A stretch of 64,000 bases of DNA from Thalassia testudinum (taxonomy: Eukaryota; Streptophyta; Magnoliopsida; Alismatales; Hydrocharitaceae): the NCBI GenBank assembly GCA_037157565.1, contig JAZHRO010000054.1, positions 16,413,501 through 16,477,500 on the forward strand, written 5' to 3'. The translations under genes were made by a program, and so were the position numbers. Numbering within the stretch: position 1 is the first letter of the stretch; each line of letters begins with the position of its first letter. A model generated the notes under the pieces. The model did not search any database, was not told the origin of the DNA, and saw nothing but the letters and a program-made list of their open reading frames with translations. This document shows positions 1 through 12,658 of the stretch, in pieces.

Positions 1-1078
1 CTCCGCAGGTAGCTCCAGGTCTCCTCAGCTCCAGGTAACGCGGAAAGGAGTCACACTCACACCCAGAACTTCAATTGGGGTCGCAAGTGTTAGCTACTGC
101 CCCAATTGCTCGAAGTCTTCTCCGCAGGTACCCGAGATCGGAGGTGGGACTTTAGTCCCACCTCCGAAGTGTATGGGCACAAGCCTATACATAAATTGAA
201 AAAGTGCTATCGGTTGGTTGCCTCCGATAGCACTGGGGTGAGGTCCCTCACATACTCACCGGGTCTTGTCCGCGACACGCCCACGCGGATCTGACTCGAC
301 CCGACTTCCCACTCCTGTGCACTCCTTGCGCACCACCCACGCCGATGCGCCTGGACCCGGGCACACAACCCGACCCAATTACCCGGCTCTGGGAGAGCTT
401 CCCAAAGAGAGATTCATAGAGAGAGAGAGACACGCAAGGAAGGGGTAGGGGTAGGTTTTGCGCTGACGTTTATGTTTGTGCACAGGAAGGAAGAAAGAAG
501 AAGAGGAGTAGTAGCCGGGACTCAGCAGCGCAGGGAAGAAGGAAGAAGGAGAAGAGAAGAGGAAGCCAAGAAGAAAAGAAAAGAAGGAGAGGCTGATCAG
601 TTAAGGCGTCTGATTTCTGAATCAGACGTTGGCGAAAAGAAGAAGACAGCCGTGGCAAAAAGAAAAGAAGAAGAAGGACCAGAGCAAAGAAAGAAACAAG
701 GAGAAGAGGCAGCAGTAGAAAAGAAAAGAAGAAGCCAAGAAAAAGAGAGAGACTGCCGCACAAGAAATCAGAAAAGAAAAGAAGAAAAAGGAAGAAGAAG
801 CAGAAAGGGAAGGAAAAGAAATGAGAAGAAGAGCTTGCCACAGAGAAGAAGAAAGAAAAAAAATGGAAAAGGGAGAAAGAAAGGAGCAATTTTCACTCTC
901 ACTCACTCACACACATTCTCTCTCTTTTTTTTAATTTTTGTAAAACATTGTATTGTGAATTCATACGCTTCTGGAATTATAGTTTGCTCCCTTAGTTCGA
1001 CCTCGGGAAATTTTTTATTTCCAAGTAACAAATTGTATTAAACTGGTGACCGTTTCTTTGCACTATACTACGACAAAA
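1..1078 (+). mobile_element. Family P LTR fragment (P0), cut by the window start
   Basis: This is the terminal part of a GA-rich LTR family, here called P, that recurs in this window at 16,841-21,329 and ~53,370-56,160 (minus) and at 32,515-~35,275 (plus). Shared landmarks, in order, are a self-complementary GGTGGGACTTTAGTCCCACC at about 143-162, a segment rich in CCCGG near 355-390, a GA-only tract of about 400 bp (470-890), and a pyrimidine-rich end with TTCGACCTCGGG near 998. Open frames across the GA tract encode only Lys/Arg/Glu low-complexity peptide on one strand and Ser/Phe/Leu on the other, so I do not call a gene. The right edge near 1,078 is inferred from the ACGACA ending shared with the 35-kb copy. 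Confidence 0.7.
607..628. repeat. Conserved hairpin in the P-family GA tract
   Basis: Nine-nt arms CGTCTGATT and AATCAGACG flank a 4-nt loop, sitting inside an otherwise GA-only tract. Weaker versions lie at the same place in the other P LTRs, near 17,262, 34,938 and 53,800, so the hairpin looks like a conserved part of the family. The arm resembles the AGACGTCTGATT motif of the other LTR families. Confidence 0.6.
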
Positions 1079-1146
1079 CCCTAGAGAAGGAACGTAGCCG
1101 CACCAAGAAGCATACATGTTAGGAGCTACAAGGGAGAGCCATCTCA

Positions 1147-2179
1147 ATGTGCAGGCATCTCCTTTCAACCCTTCCCACAACTGTACGAGAGAGAGAACAC
1201 CGCCCAAAGTCCTCTTGGGTTTTGATCGGCTATACGAGATCAATCGGAGCCCCTCCCCTCCTCCGGACACTCTATTCTCCTCCTCGAACCTATCCTCTAT
1301 GGCGTATAAATATGCAAGGCAGATGGTGGCTCGTGGTGCTCGCTTGTCTCCCGTGGCATTCTGGTAGCGAGGCTTCTCGTCAAACTGCTGATGAGCCGTG
1401 CAACCAGTGATTGTCATAGGCCGTACTTGCTAAAGTAGGTGGCCGTGGCGGTGAGACCAATAGCCATGTGGTACTCCTTGTCGGCCTAGACTCATCATCA
1501 ATTGTGTGACCGTCGCAGTGCGTCGTGTGGCTAGGAGCGGATGCGGTCATTGTAGATGGGAGCGGCCGAGATCGGCATCGATGGAAGTGACTGCAACTGA
1601 GGTTGCGTGATTGGGTGAGATCATGGTCGATGTCGATGGGGCCATATGGTCCCCCTCGCTGGCACTAGCAGCAGTCTTTCTCTCTATTGACCATAGGCGC
1701 TCATCGATGACGACATGAGTGTTGCAAGTTGCTAGCTTATTTAGCGGTTGCAGTTATGGTTTCATGCTTCGGAGAGTTTTAGGTCTTCTTTTTTTGTTTT
1801 TTTTAGTGTAGTGTTAAATTTTGTTACGGACCACGCGTGACCTTAGATTTTTTACCTGACTTGAGTCAGTGGTCGATTTCGACCTTTAGGTAGATTTATT
1901 CGGCTAACTCGTTAGCACTATCTTCAAGATTTTTCTTATTGACGCTTTGTTGTATGTGCAAGTGTTGGATCACTCTCATTTGAGAGATCATCCGATTCAT
2001 GATCTTACGACACATTTCTTTTTCTTTTTCTTTTATTTTCTATCTTACTTTTATGTTTTGAATTACCCTATCTCTGTGGAGGCATAATTTCTTTTTCATA
2101 GGTAAGGATTTTCAATCTCCCCCTGCTTGTATGGGATTTTTCTCTGTCAATGAAAATATTTAAAACAAAAAAAAAAAAA
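1147..2179 (+). mobile_element. Retroposed (L1-type) insertion with poly(A) tail and 18-bp TSD
   Basis: An identical 18-bp sequence, CAAGGGAGAGCCATCTCA, occurs at 1,129-1,146 and again at 2,180-2,197. The second copy directly follows a run of 13 A (2,167-2,179). Long target duplication plus a 3' A tail is the hallmark of target-primed reverse transcription by LINE machinery. The 1.03-kb insert has no recognisable reverse transcriptase, so it is either the 3' end of a 5'-truncated LINE or another transcript copied by one. Its last part (CTGTCAATGAAAATATTT before the tail) resembles plant LINE 3' ends. Confidence 0.72.
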
Positions 2180-5178
2180 CAAGGGAGAGCCATCTCACGT
2201 TAGTGTGCAACCCCCTCATACCCCAAAGGTTTTTCCCTTTACCATAGTTGCAACATTCTTGTCAGGTTTTGCATATATTGAGTGTATTTTGCCATTGTTT
2301 ACTTGGACGGGGCAAATGACGAAATAATTTTTCTGTAATTTACTAAAAATTCTAAACTTATTTGTATAGGTCATCCTTGAACTTCAAAACAACTATCAGG
2401 GTCGTCTCCGGTCCTTAAAAATAAATCGGCATAAGTTTTGTTGCCACTTTATTTTCACCTCAAATTAATATTGGTGTAAATTAAAGGATATATAAATGCA
2501 TATAACAGGCACCGTGTTCCTTTAACTTTTTACTTTTTTGAGTTGTTTGTCTGTGCTCTCTGTCTCTCGTCCACAGTGTCATCTCTCTCTCACACGCACC
2601 CTCTCGTTAATTTTACCTCACAACATTCATTTATTTAAAGAAAAAAATGAGCAATTATTTGTGAGGTTCGTAATTGTGGCAAGGACAAGGAGATGCTAAT
2701 TGAATTTGAAAATGTGTTTACGGTGTGAAAAGGAAACTATCGAAATAGGTAGTAGTTTAAAGTTTGTAAATTTGATGTTAAGAATAAATATAAGGCAGTG
2801 ATTCTTGGTATCATTGTGTGTGCAAAGTGGACGTTAGACCTTGACTTCCATTAAAAATGTGTCTGCAACATGAAAAGGGAGCAGTAAGAAACGATTTTTT
2901 TTATAAAAATTAAAAAAAATCCCAATAATTGTAAGATTTTAAATTTAACGTTAAGGATATATATATATGGGGTGATGAGTCTTGATATTATTTTATACAC
3001 TAAAGTAGTGTTCCCTAAAAAGTTTTCTATATATGAAAAGTTTTAGACGTATAAAAAAATGCTTACAAGTAGGGTGGGAGGAGTTGTTCCCAAAAATGTT
3101 TTCTACATATAAGTACATGAAAATTATACAAAAATGAACGCCTCAAGTCCACTCTCTTGATTTAATTTTTTTAAACTCAAGTACAAGTTTGGTTGATGTT
3201 CATATACCTTGTACTTTCCCTTACCTTTGCACTTGGTATTTTATTCACATATCTAAATAATTGTATCTCATGATTGTTTCTTTGTATTAATGTAAGTATA
3301 TAACTGATGCAAAATAGCATTGGCTTTTATTTGAAATTTATGGAGATATTATATTTATCTTTATTATTTATATATTATATAAAGGTAAGTCAACAAATGC
3401 ATGATTTATCTCATTAATTGAGGTATGCTAAGCCATTGATCACACTTGCTTGATGGATGCAAATTAGACATGAACTAAAAAGCAACTCTTTGAGAAATAG
3501 GCTTGAGATTTTCCTAATTTTTTTTTGCTTTTGTCTCTTTTTTTTATTTGTGAGAAATTTTGAAAGTTAATTCTTTTTATTTTCTTATCCATTTGTAAAT
3601 AGATAGAGACGGTGGATTTGAAGAGGAAGCTGATATTATGTTATTTTTATTTTTAGTTTTTTTTTCAATTTTCCTTTTTCTCATTATGGTAGAGTTCGTT
3701 GCAAAAATTTGTGGGAGTTCAGTGGATATTACTTTTTTTTTTTTTTAATTTGATTTTGTTAAAAGAATTGATGGACATAAAAAAACTATCAAAGCACATA
3801 CTGAAATACTCCCCAACAAAATGTGGGTCACCAACTAGTTTTCATGTTATAATATGGTGAAATCAACATGGATATCCATCTAGATTAAGAGGGAATTGGT
3901 ACAAGAGGATTGATGGAGGTACTTGGACCATGGGCATCTTAACGGGTGAAGATGTTGCAAATGTTTTCGCCGTGGGATGGAGGTACATGGATATATTTCC
4001 TTTCTCCCAATATAGAATTTACACACCAAAAACACATTGTCCTGACGTTTTTGGAGGTGTCGGCAGAGCTCATATATTATTGCTGATGTCCCCTCGTTAG
4101 GTACGATCATGGAAAGCTGATCTGGAGCTGCAGACACGCTTTTACTCACACCCGACGCCGACAGCTCTTGTGACTAACCCCCAATTACCCTCGGCCCTTT
4201 TTTCTTCCCCTTTATGACCCTAGTTCATGGGTGTAATTCCATGGCAACACGCAGAAACCCCCCTCAAGTATATGGCAAGGCGGGACTCGAACAGTGGGAT
4301 GAATACTAATATAAATAGTATTATGATCATTACTAAAGTGTCACATTAAATTTTTCCATACAACATATGATTTCACTCACTCTATTTTTCAATGAAACAA
4401 TGATGAAAAAAATGATCCGATGTCAAATAAAAATTAAATAAATTACGACTATCTTTTTTATCTTTAAATTACATCAACTTATAATTTATAATATATCAAT
4501 TCATTCATCACATCTACCTCCACCATCCAACCGCTTACGCCAACATCATTGAAACATGTTCCATCTTAAATTCTATTCAAAGATAAATTTTATCCGTTGT
4601 CCAAATGAAACTTTGGAAAAGATGTATCTCAAAATATGATCCAATGAAATTTGATATTTGTTTTTATATTCAATGGTGGGGTTTAAGGGTACGGCTGGAG
4701 GTGAGGAGTGTAGGATAACAATCACTACGTAGAAGGAGTCTATGGTGTTTGCAGTCTATCTAAGGGCCCGTTTGGACGTGGGGGTAGTGAGGCTTTTTCC
4801 TCCTCTAGGTTTTTGTTGAAGTTTTCTCCTTTCACTCTAATACAAACTCTACTACAATTACTTCAAATTATTCTAATCAAATTATAATAATATATACTCC
4901 CATTTATACTATTAAATAAATACCTTCTACATTCTTTATTTCTACTTTTAATATCAAACAAATATCCATGCATCCTTCACTTTCACTTTTAATATTAACA
5001 AATAATCACTAATATCACATCAATGCACTAATCATTTTATCCCACCCCTTAACCATGTACTTATTCTATTACTCAAATAAATATCAATCTCCACTTATTC
5101 TATATTAACCTATTTTTATAATATTTTATTTCACATATGAAAAAGTTTTATATATCCTTAAAAATACCCTTTCATGCA

Positions 5179-5182
<4 letters not shown>

Positions 5183-5215
<33 letters not shown>
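5183..5215. repeat. (AT)n microsatellite
   Basis: About 33 bp of uninterrupted alternating AT. Confidence 0.9.
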
Positions 5216-5220
<5 letters not shown>

Positions 5221-5814
5221 AACGGGGAGACAAATCTCACAGGTGGCCACTTACTTCTTTTTTTGTCTTATTTCTCCCATGCAATGATAAAGATCCTTTG
5301 GATTGCAATCTCTAGTGGTTTTCAAGGTGGGATAGCCACTGTTTGGCTGTTTTATATACCATATTAGCTCTTGCAAATCTCATGTTTACTGATGTGCCTC
5401 TAGAAAATTGCTGTTTACCTATACGGAGCAAATGATAAAACTTCAATCTTTAAAACCACATATTACTTCCTGAGTTTTCAATGTGGCACCATTCTTGGAG
5501 TTCTGTTATAACTTTGTTCAATTGAATCCGCAACATACTCGTTTCAATTCATTCCATAAGTTAATCAATCGATTACCATGCATTTTTTGGTGCAAAAATT
5601 GGTCATGTGCAACGTCTAATTTCCATATTTCTAGATGATTCATGTCTACGATACCTCTCAAAATAATCACGTCAGGTTCAGATACGTGTAATATGATGTG
5701 TTTTACCATGTAAGCATGTGCGAGCAGTAAAAATAAATAAATTTAAAAATAAAAACCACCTCACATATCTTTCTTATGCGTCGATACATCTCGTCCAGAA
5801 AAAATTATCACCAC

Positions 5815-6060
5815 ATTTAAGTTTATAATAAAATTATTTTACATTTAGAAGTATTTTTTATAATGATCTAAAATAAGATTTTATAGATGTAAAATCACTA
5901 TAAAAATATTCTACATCGTTATAAAATAAGATTATAAATATATATTTTAGTTCAATGATGGTGGTGATTTTTATAATTATTTTATATTGATGTAAAATAA
6001 AATTATATTAATATAAAAATATTTTACATCCATGTATTTTAATTTAAATTAAGTAATGAT
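5815..6060. repeat. AT-rich internally repetitive block, MITE-like
   Basis: Several short units of the form TTTTACAT-N-TAAAATAA recur on both strands. A related arrangement flanks the solo LTR at 14,400-14,528 and 21,661-21,800, which suggests a dispersed non-autonomous DNA element. No TIR or TSD pair was found here. Confidence 0.35.
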
Positions 6061-9000
6061 GACTTTTTTAATTAAGATGAGATCTACCACCTAATAGAAT
6101 TTATAGTTATCTGGTTAGGATTATATTTGAGCCTTTGAGAGGTAAAACATGAAACTTTTAACATTTTTCTAAGTTTTGACGAAGATAATTCATGCCTATA
6201 ATCACGGTGCATCAAGGAATACCAACCTTCTAGTTTGTCAGATTTAAATCTAAATTCCTAACGTATCCGGAGCAGCCAACCCAAATGCATGAGCCCAAAT
6301 TACGAATAGTGGATCTTAACCTTCGTAATCACAACTTAATTTTGGATTGGGATGTGCCGTGGGAAACCCGCCAAGTCTTCAAATAGAACTCCTTGACGGG
6401 AAGGAACGGAAGTACACCAACAAAGTAAAAGTAAAACCAAATTCTACTGGGAAGTAAATGGCAAGAATAAAAACATCCCCTAAGTTAAGGAAGAATATGA
6501 ATCCTGTTAACATTCAACGATCCTAATAATGGCCAATCGCCTCGAACTCGAAATAAACGCCAAAATGCCAATCCACAAGGAAATGTCAAAACCAAGAGTC
6601 GTCGGTCAAAGACACCACCTTGTGGAGAGTGAATAGTCGATGAGCGATGATATAGGGATATCACATCTTATGCGATGCAACGTTGACGTGCGGTTGATGT
6701 GTTGCGGTAGATGTGACATACTTTTACAAGAAAGATGATATGATACATGACGTGAGATATGCTATGACATTGATATAGCACATGTATATAAAGTTGTATA
6801 TATTAAAATTTTTACATGATCGATCTCCTTTCCTTTTTAATTGTCTTGTACTTATTCAACTGATTCTAGATTTTCAGCTACGAGTGGTGTTCGGTAAGGA
6901 AAATAAGTCGATAGAATAAATAGAAAAATAAAATAATAAAATAAATAAATTAATTTACTTAAATATTTTGATAAGTGAAAGTTAATTCACGGTAGAGATA
7001 AAATAACTTTATCTCGAATAAAATTTCCTTCACCCTAAGTCGCAGGCAAGGTTAGTATTTGGCCTCCGTTTAGCATGGCAAGCAAACAATGCCTAATGAT
7101 TTTCCTTGGGTGAAGACAGAAGAAAAAAAATTTCTGCGAATACTGTTCCACAGCTCATGTAATGCCCACCAATTTGGGAATCGGTATGATAGTTGAGCTG
7201 GTGCGTAGCCTTTGCCTGTTTGTGGGAAATGAAGGGTGGGATGAGATGTTTTGAGAAGGTTGTGATGAGATTTCTCTCTTTTATTTTATTTTATTTTTGG
7301 TGAGAAGGTAAATATGTTGGACATGGGGATAATCTCATAGTCTCTTAGATGCCAATGAGAAGGAGTTTTATCATTAAGTCAACTCCTTGGTGGTAGTAAG
7401 ATGGGATTTCTAGCAACCATTATCCAAGAAACAAAGGTGTTACGATTCGGTTCCCAGGTCCCTACTGGACTCAAGGTCGGCTCGCCTCGACTAATCTCAA
7501 GATCTAGTCTTCCAACAAGAAATAACTAAAAATAGGAAAATAAATCGCATCCACACATACAATATAATTAAGCAGAAGAAAAGAACGAAGCAGTAAAGAA
7601 AGTAAAACAACAGTCTCAACACGTAGTACATGTCACTACAACAACAACAGAAAATGTAAAGGAAACGGAAAGTAATCGGAGTAGTAAGCTATGTGTTCAA
7701 TACTCACTACAACAATAGAGAAAACGAAAGTGCTGAAAGAACGACTACGGCTGGACTCGGCTGGACTTAGCACACTCTGCAGCCGGAAACTCGGGCTGCT
7801 CAACTCCTAGTCCTGAATAGCGTTATGAAAAAATAGAATGAACAAATGCTAAGTAGAGTGATGTTTACATTATTTAAATGCAAGTACAGTAAAAATAACA
7901 ACATGTTTATTTCTCATTTCTATTTATTTCATTTAAGTGTTTCTGTTTCATATATTTCTCAGAGTGTCCAGGTATTTCCTGATCTTGCATGTTCCTCGTG
8001 GGAACGATCTTGATTGCAGTCTTTCCCGTAGAGTAGAAGGTATATATAGTGCTCTCCTGGCTGGGAGAGTCCTCCGTGATAGTCTTACACCAAGTCAACC
8101 ACCCCGAGGTCACTGTCAAGACGTAGCGGTGACTACGGCACGCGTGATAAGCGCATGTGTAGTTACCTTGCACTGACACGCGGTTAGTCGTTTTTGCTAG
8201 CGGGTACACCTAAAATACAGTACAGAACAATATAGGGCCTTACCCTCTCATAACAGAGGTCTTGTCCCTCCACAGTTTGCGTACCCTCGTCCGACTACCC
8301 CGGTTTGCCCAGAGGGCCTAACAAAGTCAGTGTAGGGTGGCTAGCTGAACCTCGGACCCCATGGGGTGGCTAGCTCCCTCCCTACACTGGTAGCACACCT
8401 CGGTACCGCGTACGCGAGGGCCAGCAGGAGTCGGTGTAGAGTGGTCAATCTTAACCTCGGGTCTCAACCCGACGGAGGCTAGCTCCACTCTATACTAAAA
8501 AGGGACAATGGCTCTCCTTGGTACCGCATACACAAGGGCCAGCTTACTTCCCGTCTACATTCTAGATTTTCTTTCATCTACAGGAGTTCTACTCCTAATT
8601 CCCTGTAGGGTTCATGCTCATATTCATCTCATTTATCCAGGTCCAGATCTCATGTCTCATAATTCGTTCTTCATCCATATACAGGCAACTCGTGTTTTCA
8701 TAATTCAATTCTCAAAACATGCAACTTGTGGTTTCACAGTCAATTTCCTAATTACAAACAGGCAGCTCGTATTTTAACATGCATCTTGTAATTATATTAA
8801 AAGCATTTGCTAGTAATTTATTTTAACCATGCATTCAAGTAAACAGTACAGCTCAAACAGGCTTATTTATTTTTACCCTAAAGTTCATTCCACATCCTAG
8901 AGTTCAATCCGACTATTCCAACCAAGTACATTCTTATTTAAATATTAACAACTGAGTTAGACCACTCTACCGGGTATCACAGGAGGAATAGGGGCCTGTG

Positions 9001-9922
9001 CCGCAGATCTCGTTGTCTCCGCGGGCCTCGAACATGCCACTGGTTGGCAATCTGTATCAGCGAACAATGTACATTAGATAAGCTCAAAACAGTAGATACT
9101 CAACACGAACATGTAGAGGAATTCGAGTAGAAAACAACAGTGCTTCATTTGCGGAAATTCGATTCCGTTTGGGCCTTAAACAAGCCAAAAATGCGATTTC
9201 TGATCAAAATCAGACGTTTGGGACTAGTCCCAGACATCTTAAAAGACACCAGAACTCACATTATGTTTCCTGTGGCTGATTCGACGTCCAGACTCCCTCT
9301 GCGGCCATCTGAGGGCAGTTCCAGATGTCGGACAAGGTCTCCGGTCATCTGGAAGCACCTCTGGATGTCTGGAGACGTGATCAGACGTTCAAAAGTATTT
9401 GGGAAAGTGCACCCCACGCCTTCCCAAAGCCTACACCTACGTACGAACACCTGCAGACGCAACGGTTAGCCGACATCCCCTGCGCTATGATTTGCATGGT
9501 GCAAGAAGATACGTACCTCGCGATATCACGCTTTCAGACGTTCGGCCTCAGCTTCGGACGTCCAGGTCCCTCGCCAGTCGTTTGGACGTCACGCCATATG
9601 TTTGATACTTGAAAACTTCCAGTACCAAAACCTTCTCGCAGCTCGCCTCGCTTATACCTCAGCCGCAGCGACAGCTCCAGCAGCTACAGGAGCTTGAGCA
9701 GCTCCCCACCAGCGTCCTCCTTGCGCGCACGCACTCGCCGTCGGCCATGCGAGCTCCACTGAGCTCCCGAAGGCCCTCCGACCTTCCACGCTCTCTTCCT
9801 TCCTCTCTCTCACTCTCCCTCACTTGCCCCCCTCTCGCTACTCACGTTTAGCCAAGCCACAGTCTCACGGGAGGCGTTGGAGGTGGTGGTGACTGGTGGT
9901 GAGGGGATGAGGAGGGGAGGGG

Positions 9923-9930
9923 TTTAAATA
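9923..9930 (-). promoter_or_regulatory. Candidate TATA box of LTR A
   Basis: On the minus strand this reads TATTTAAA within a pyrimidine-rich context. The equivalent site in LTR E is a fuller TATATAAA (21,418-21,426). The U3 side carries the ACGT palindromes. Placement is by analogy with plant LTR promoters. Confidence 0.4.
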
Positions 9931-9994
9931 GGATGGGAATTAGGGTTTGCAGGGTGAGGGTGCGGGGAGAGAGAAACCTCTGCGTATCGCCAGC

Positions 9995-12658
9995 TGTTAC
10001 GAACGCGCGCTTCAGACGTCTTTTAAGACGTCTGGGAGGTGGCCCAGACGTCTGACCAGACGTCTGGAACCACTTCCAGACGTCTGGGAATCGGTTATTG
10101 TTGGCACGCGCGATTCGTCTGCGCGCCTGAGCGCGCAGACCTGCGTACGCTCTCCCTCTCTTTTTCCCTTTCTCCTGCGGCCGCAGACCACCCTGTCCCG
10201 CTCTCTCTCTCCTCCTCGCGTGGCCTTAAAAGGACACGCCCTCCCCCTCACTCCTGTCACCTCCGCCCCCTTCCTCTTCTCCTTCCAGTCGCTGCGCGAG
10301 AGCGAGTGCGAGTGAGTGGCGGCGGCAACAGCCACGGCGGGTGCGGGAGGAGGTGCTGCGCGGGGGAGGAGGCGTCGGCCGTGAGGGCTCGAGCCTGCCG
10401 GGGTAGCAGGAGCCGGCCGGCGGGGGCGCAGTAGACGCGGGGTGGTGCGGGAGGCCTGCTGCAACTCGAGCAGCAGGCGGAGCACTCGCACCGCGGCCGT
10501 GCGTCGCGAGCAGAGGGCGAGTGGCGCCCTGATTCTGAAAAATTTTCCAGAATCAGACGTCTGTGATTCCAACCAGACGACGGGGAAGACGTCTGAAATG
10601 TGAGTTATTTCCGCTTCTTCGTTTTCTTCGACTGACCGTACTAAGAGAGAGAGGAAATGGGTACGCGCAGGTTCTGAGATTTGCATCCAACGCGAATCAG
10701 ACGTCTGGATACAGTGCCAGATGATGGGAACGACTTCCAGACGTCCGGGGTGACCATCGGATGTCTGGGAACTAGGTCAGACACCCCCGCAGGCTTCTGG
10801 ACGTCTGAGAGACCACACAGAGCATGGTAACCCCTGATCCACTTTTTAAGACGTCTGGAACTTATTCCAGACGTTTGATTTTGCACTGTTTCGTCGTTTT
10901 CGACCCGTTTAGGGCCCGTTCGGAGTCTGTTTTCCGCGTTTCAAGTTGCGTGCTTTTCGGAATTTCATCCTCTACCCCGTCTACAGTAGCTATAGACTAT
11001 TTTGAGAAACTCCTTTTGTTTGATCCTTGTGATAGGACCCCGTCCGTTGCAGTCTCGGGGGTTGCGGAGACACGCGGGATTCCTGACCATGCCCCCAGTT
11101 CACCCGTTGTAACCGGTAGAGTGGCTTTAAGTATAATCTGTTAAATTATGAAATCATAAATAGAACCTAGGACATTGCATGAATCCTAGGAATGAGAAAT
11201 AGATTGAATGGTAGATCCTAGGGTGTTGCATGAATCCTAGGGCTGGAAAACTAGATTGTATGATAGATCCTAGGATATGGCATGAATCCTAGGATGGGAA
11301 AACTAGTGGAATGCATGAATACTGCAGTCTTGGAAAATGTGGAAAGGAAACAATAGCTGCCTGTGAATTGAATTAACAGCTGCCTGTTATGAATAAATGA
11401 ACATGATTAAGAATATGGGATGTATGAACGTGAAACTGGAAAGGTGAAACCGGAATGCGCTGAGTTAAAGAGCTGGAACCCTACGGGGAATTAGGAGTAG
11501 AACTCCTGGAAAGTGAATGGAATAGAATTGGGGAAGTGAGCTGGCCCTTGAGTACGGAATACCAAGGAGAGCGACTGTCCCCCTATTTACTGCAAAGCGG
11601 AGCCAGCCGCCCCAGGGACCCAGGGTTAGGACTGGCCACTCTGTACCGACTTGCTGGCCCTCGTGTACGTAGTACCGAGGAGAGCTACCAGTGTAGGGAG
11701 GTACTAGCTACCCCAAGGGCCCCGGGGTTCTGCTAGCCTCCTACACCGACTTGTTAGGCCCACTGGGGCAAACCAGGGTAGTCAGGCGAGGGTGCGCGGA
11801 CTGTGGAGGGGCAAGGCCCCTGTTTGGTTACTGTGGAGGGGTTGGACCCCTGTTACTGAGAGGGCTCTGCCCTGTACTGGTTTCGTGCTGTGCTTTGGGC
11901 GCACCCGTTAACAGAAACGACTGACCGCGTGCCAATGCCGGTTAGCTACCTATGCGTTTACCGCGTGCGCCGTAGTCATCGTTACGTCTGTCAGTGACCT
12001 TGGGGTGGTTGACTGAGAGTAGGATCACCACGGGAGACTCTCCCGACCAGGAGAGCACCATGTGCTACTTCTATTGTTCGAGAAAGACTGCAATAAAGAT
12101 CGTTCCCACGAGGAACATTCGAGATCAAGTGAAGGATCTGAGAAATAGATAAATTATGAAACAATAGAAAGACGTAAATAAAGGAAGAAAGAAAATTAAA
12201 ACAGCTACTGTACACTTTATTGTTTCTTTAGTTTAGCTGCCACTCTACTCTGCGTTTTGCTGACGTGTTACACTCGTTACCTTTCAGGACCACGTGTTGA
12301 GCAGCCAGGGTCAGCGGCTGCAGAGGACGCTGGGCCGAGTAGGGTCCAGTAGAGTTACCACTGTTCTCTTGTACCTCTTTTTGGTTCCACTGTAGTGAGT
12401 AGTTCTTGTTTCCGCTGTACTTTTCTTTACTTGCAGTTCATATTATGTTATGAATGTTGTTCTACTGTTGTAGTGGTACATACTGTAGTGGTTTCTTTCC
12501 TTACTGCTGTATTTTCTTACTGTTAGTTATATTCATGTTGAATGTGGTTTATTTTACTGCTCTTTTGGTTTCTTCCTCGTTGGACGACCAGGTCTTGGGT
12601 TTAGTCGAGTCGGTCCAGTTCTCGTGTCTCGTAGGGACTCAGGAATCGGGTCGTTACA
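9995..12658 (+). mobile_element. Family T solo LTR B nested in LTR A, opposite orientation
   Basis: It starts TGTTACGAACGCG and ends GGGTCGTTACA. It is flanked by CCAGC (9,990-9,994) and CTAGC (12,659-12,663), a target duplication with one C-to-T difference. The sequence after 12,658 continues LTR A, ending with its terminal AGACGTCC and AGACGTCT motifs, which confirms nesting. At 2,664 bp it is a complete LTR without internal region. Because it lies head-to-head with the first 2.56 kb of LTR A, the two form a large imperfect inverted repeat centred near 9,995. Confidence 0.85.
10058..10085. repeat. 28-bp compound palindrome built from two AGACGTCT boxes
   Basis: Arms AGACGTCTGGAA and TTCCAGACGTCT are separated by CCAC, giving perfect 12-nt arms. 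The same paired arrangement, less perfect, occurs near 10,851, 16,330, 21,565, 56,333, 60,441 and 61,300, always in family T LTRs. Confidence 0.9.

Larger units (their letters stand above)
2198..7432. other. AT-rich intergenic stretch without a recognisable gene
   Basis: No ORF here resembles a protein I know; the longest, near 3,880-4,149 on the minus strand, has no familiar motif. I see imperfect direct repeats around 2,700-2,990 and 3,008-3,137. A sequence starting AGGGCCCGTTTGG near 4,763 is of the kind that begins many plant MITEs, but I could not find its matching end. There is an AT microsatellite at 5,183-5,215, and a block of short repeats built on TTTTACAT and TAAAAT at 5,815-6,060. 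Confidence 0.6.

Noticed and set aside
472..1041. 189-codon frame rich in Lys, Arg and Glu, and the overlapping Ser/Phe/Leu-rich frame on the minus strand
   Set aside because: Product of the GA-rich tract in a P-family LTR; the sequence is not conserved among the four copies.
10012..10686. 224-codon minus-strand frame with Ser/Arg-rich sequence
   Set aside because: Entirely within LTR B and antisense to it; equivalents in LTR C and D are not conserved as protein.
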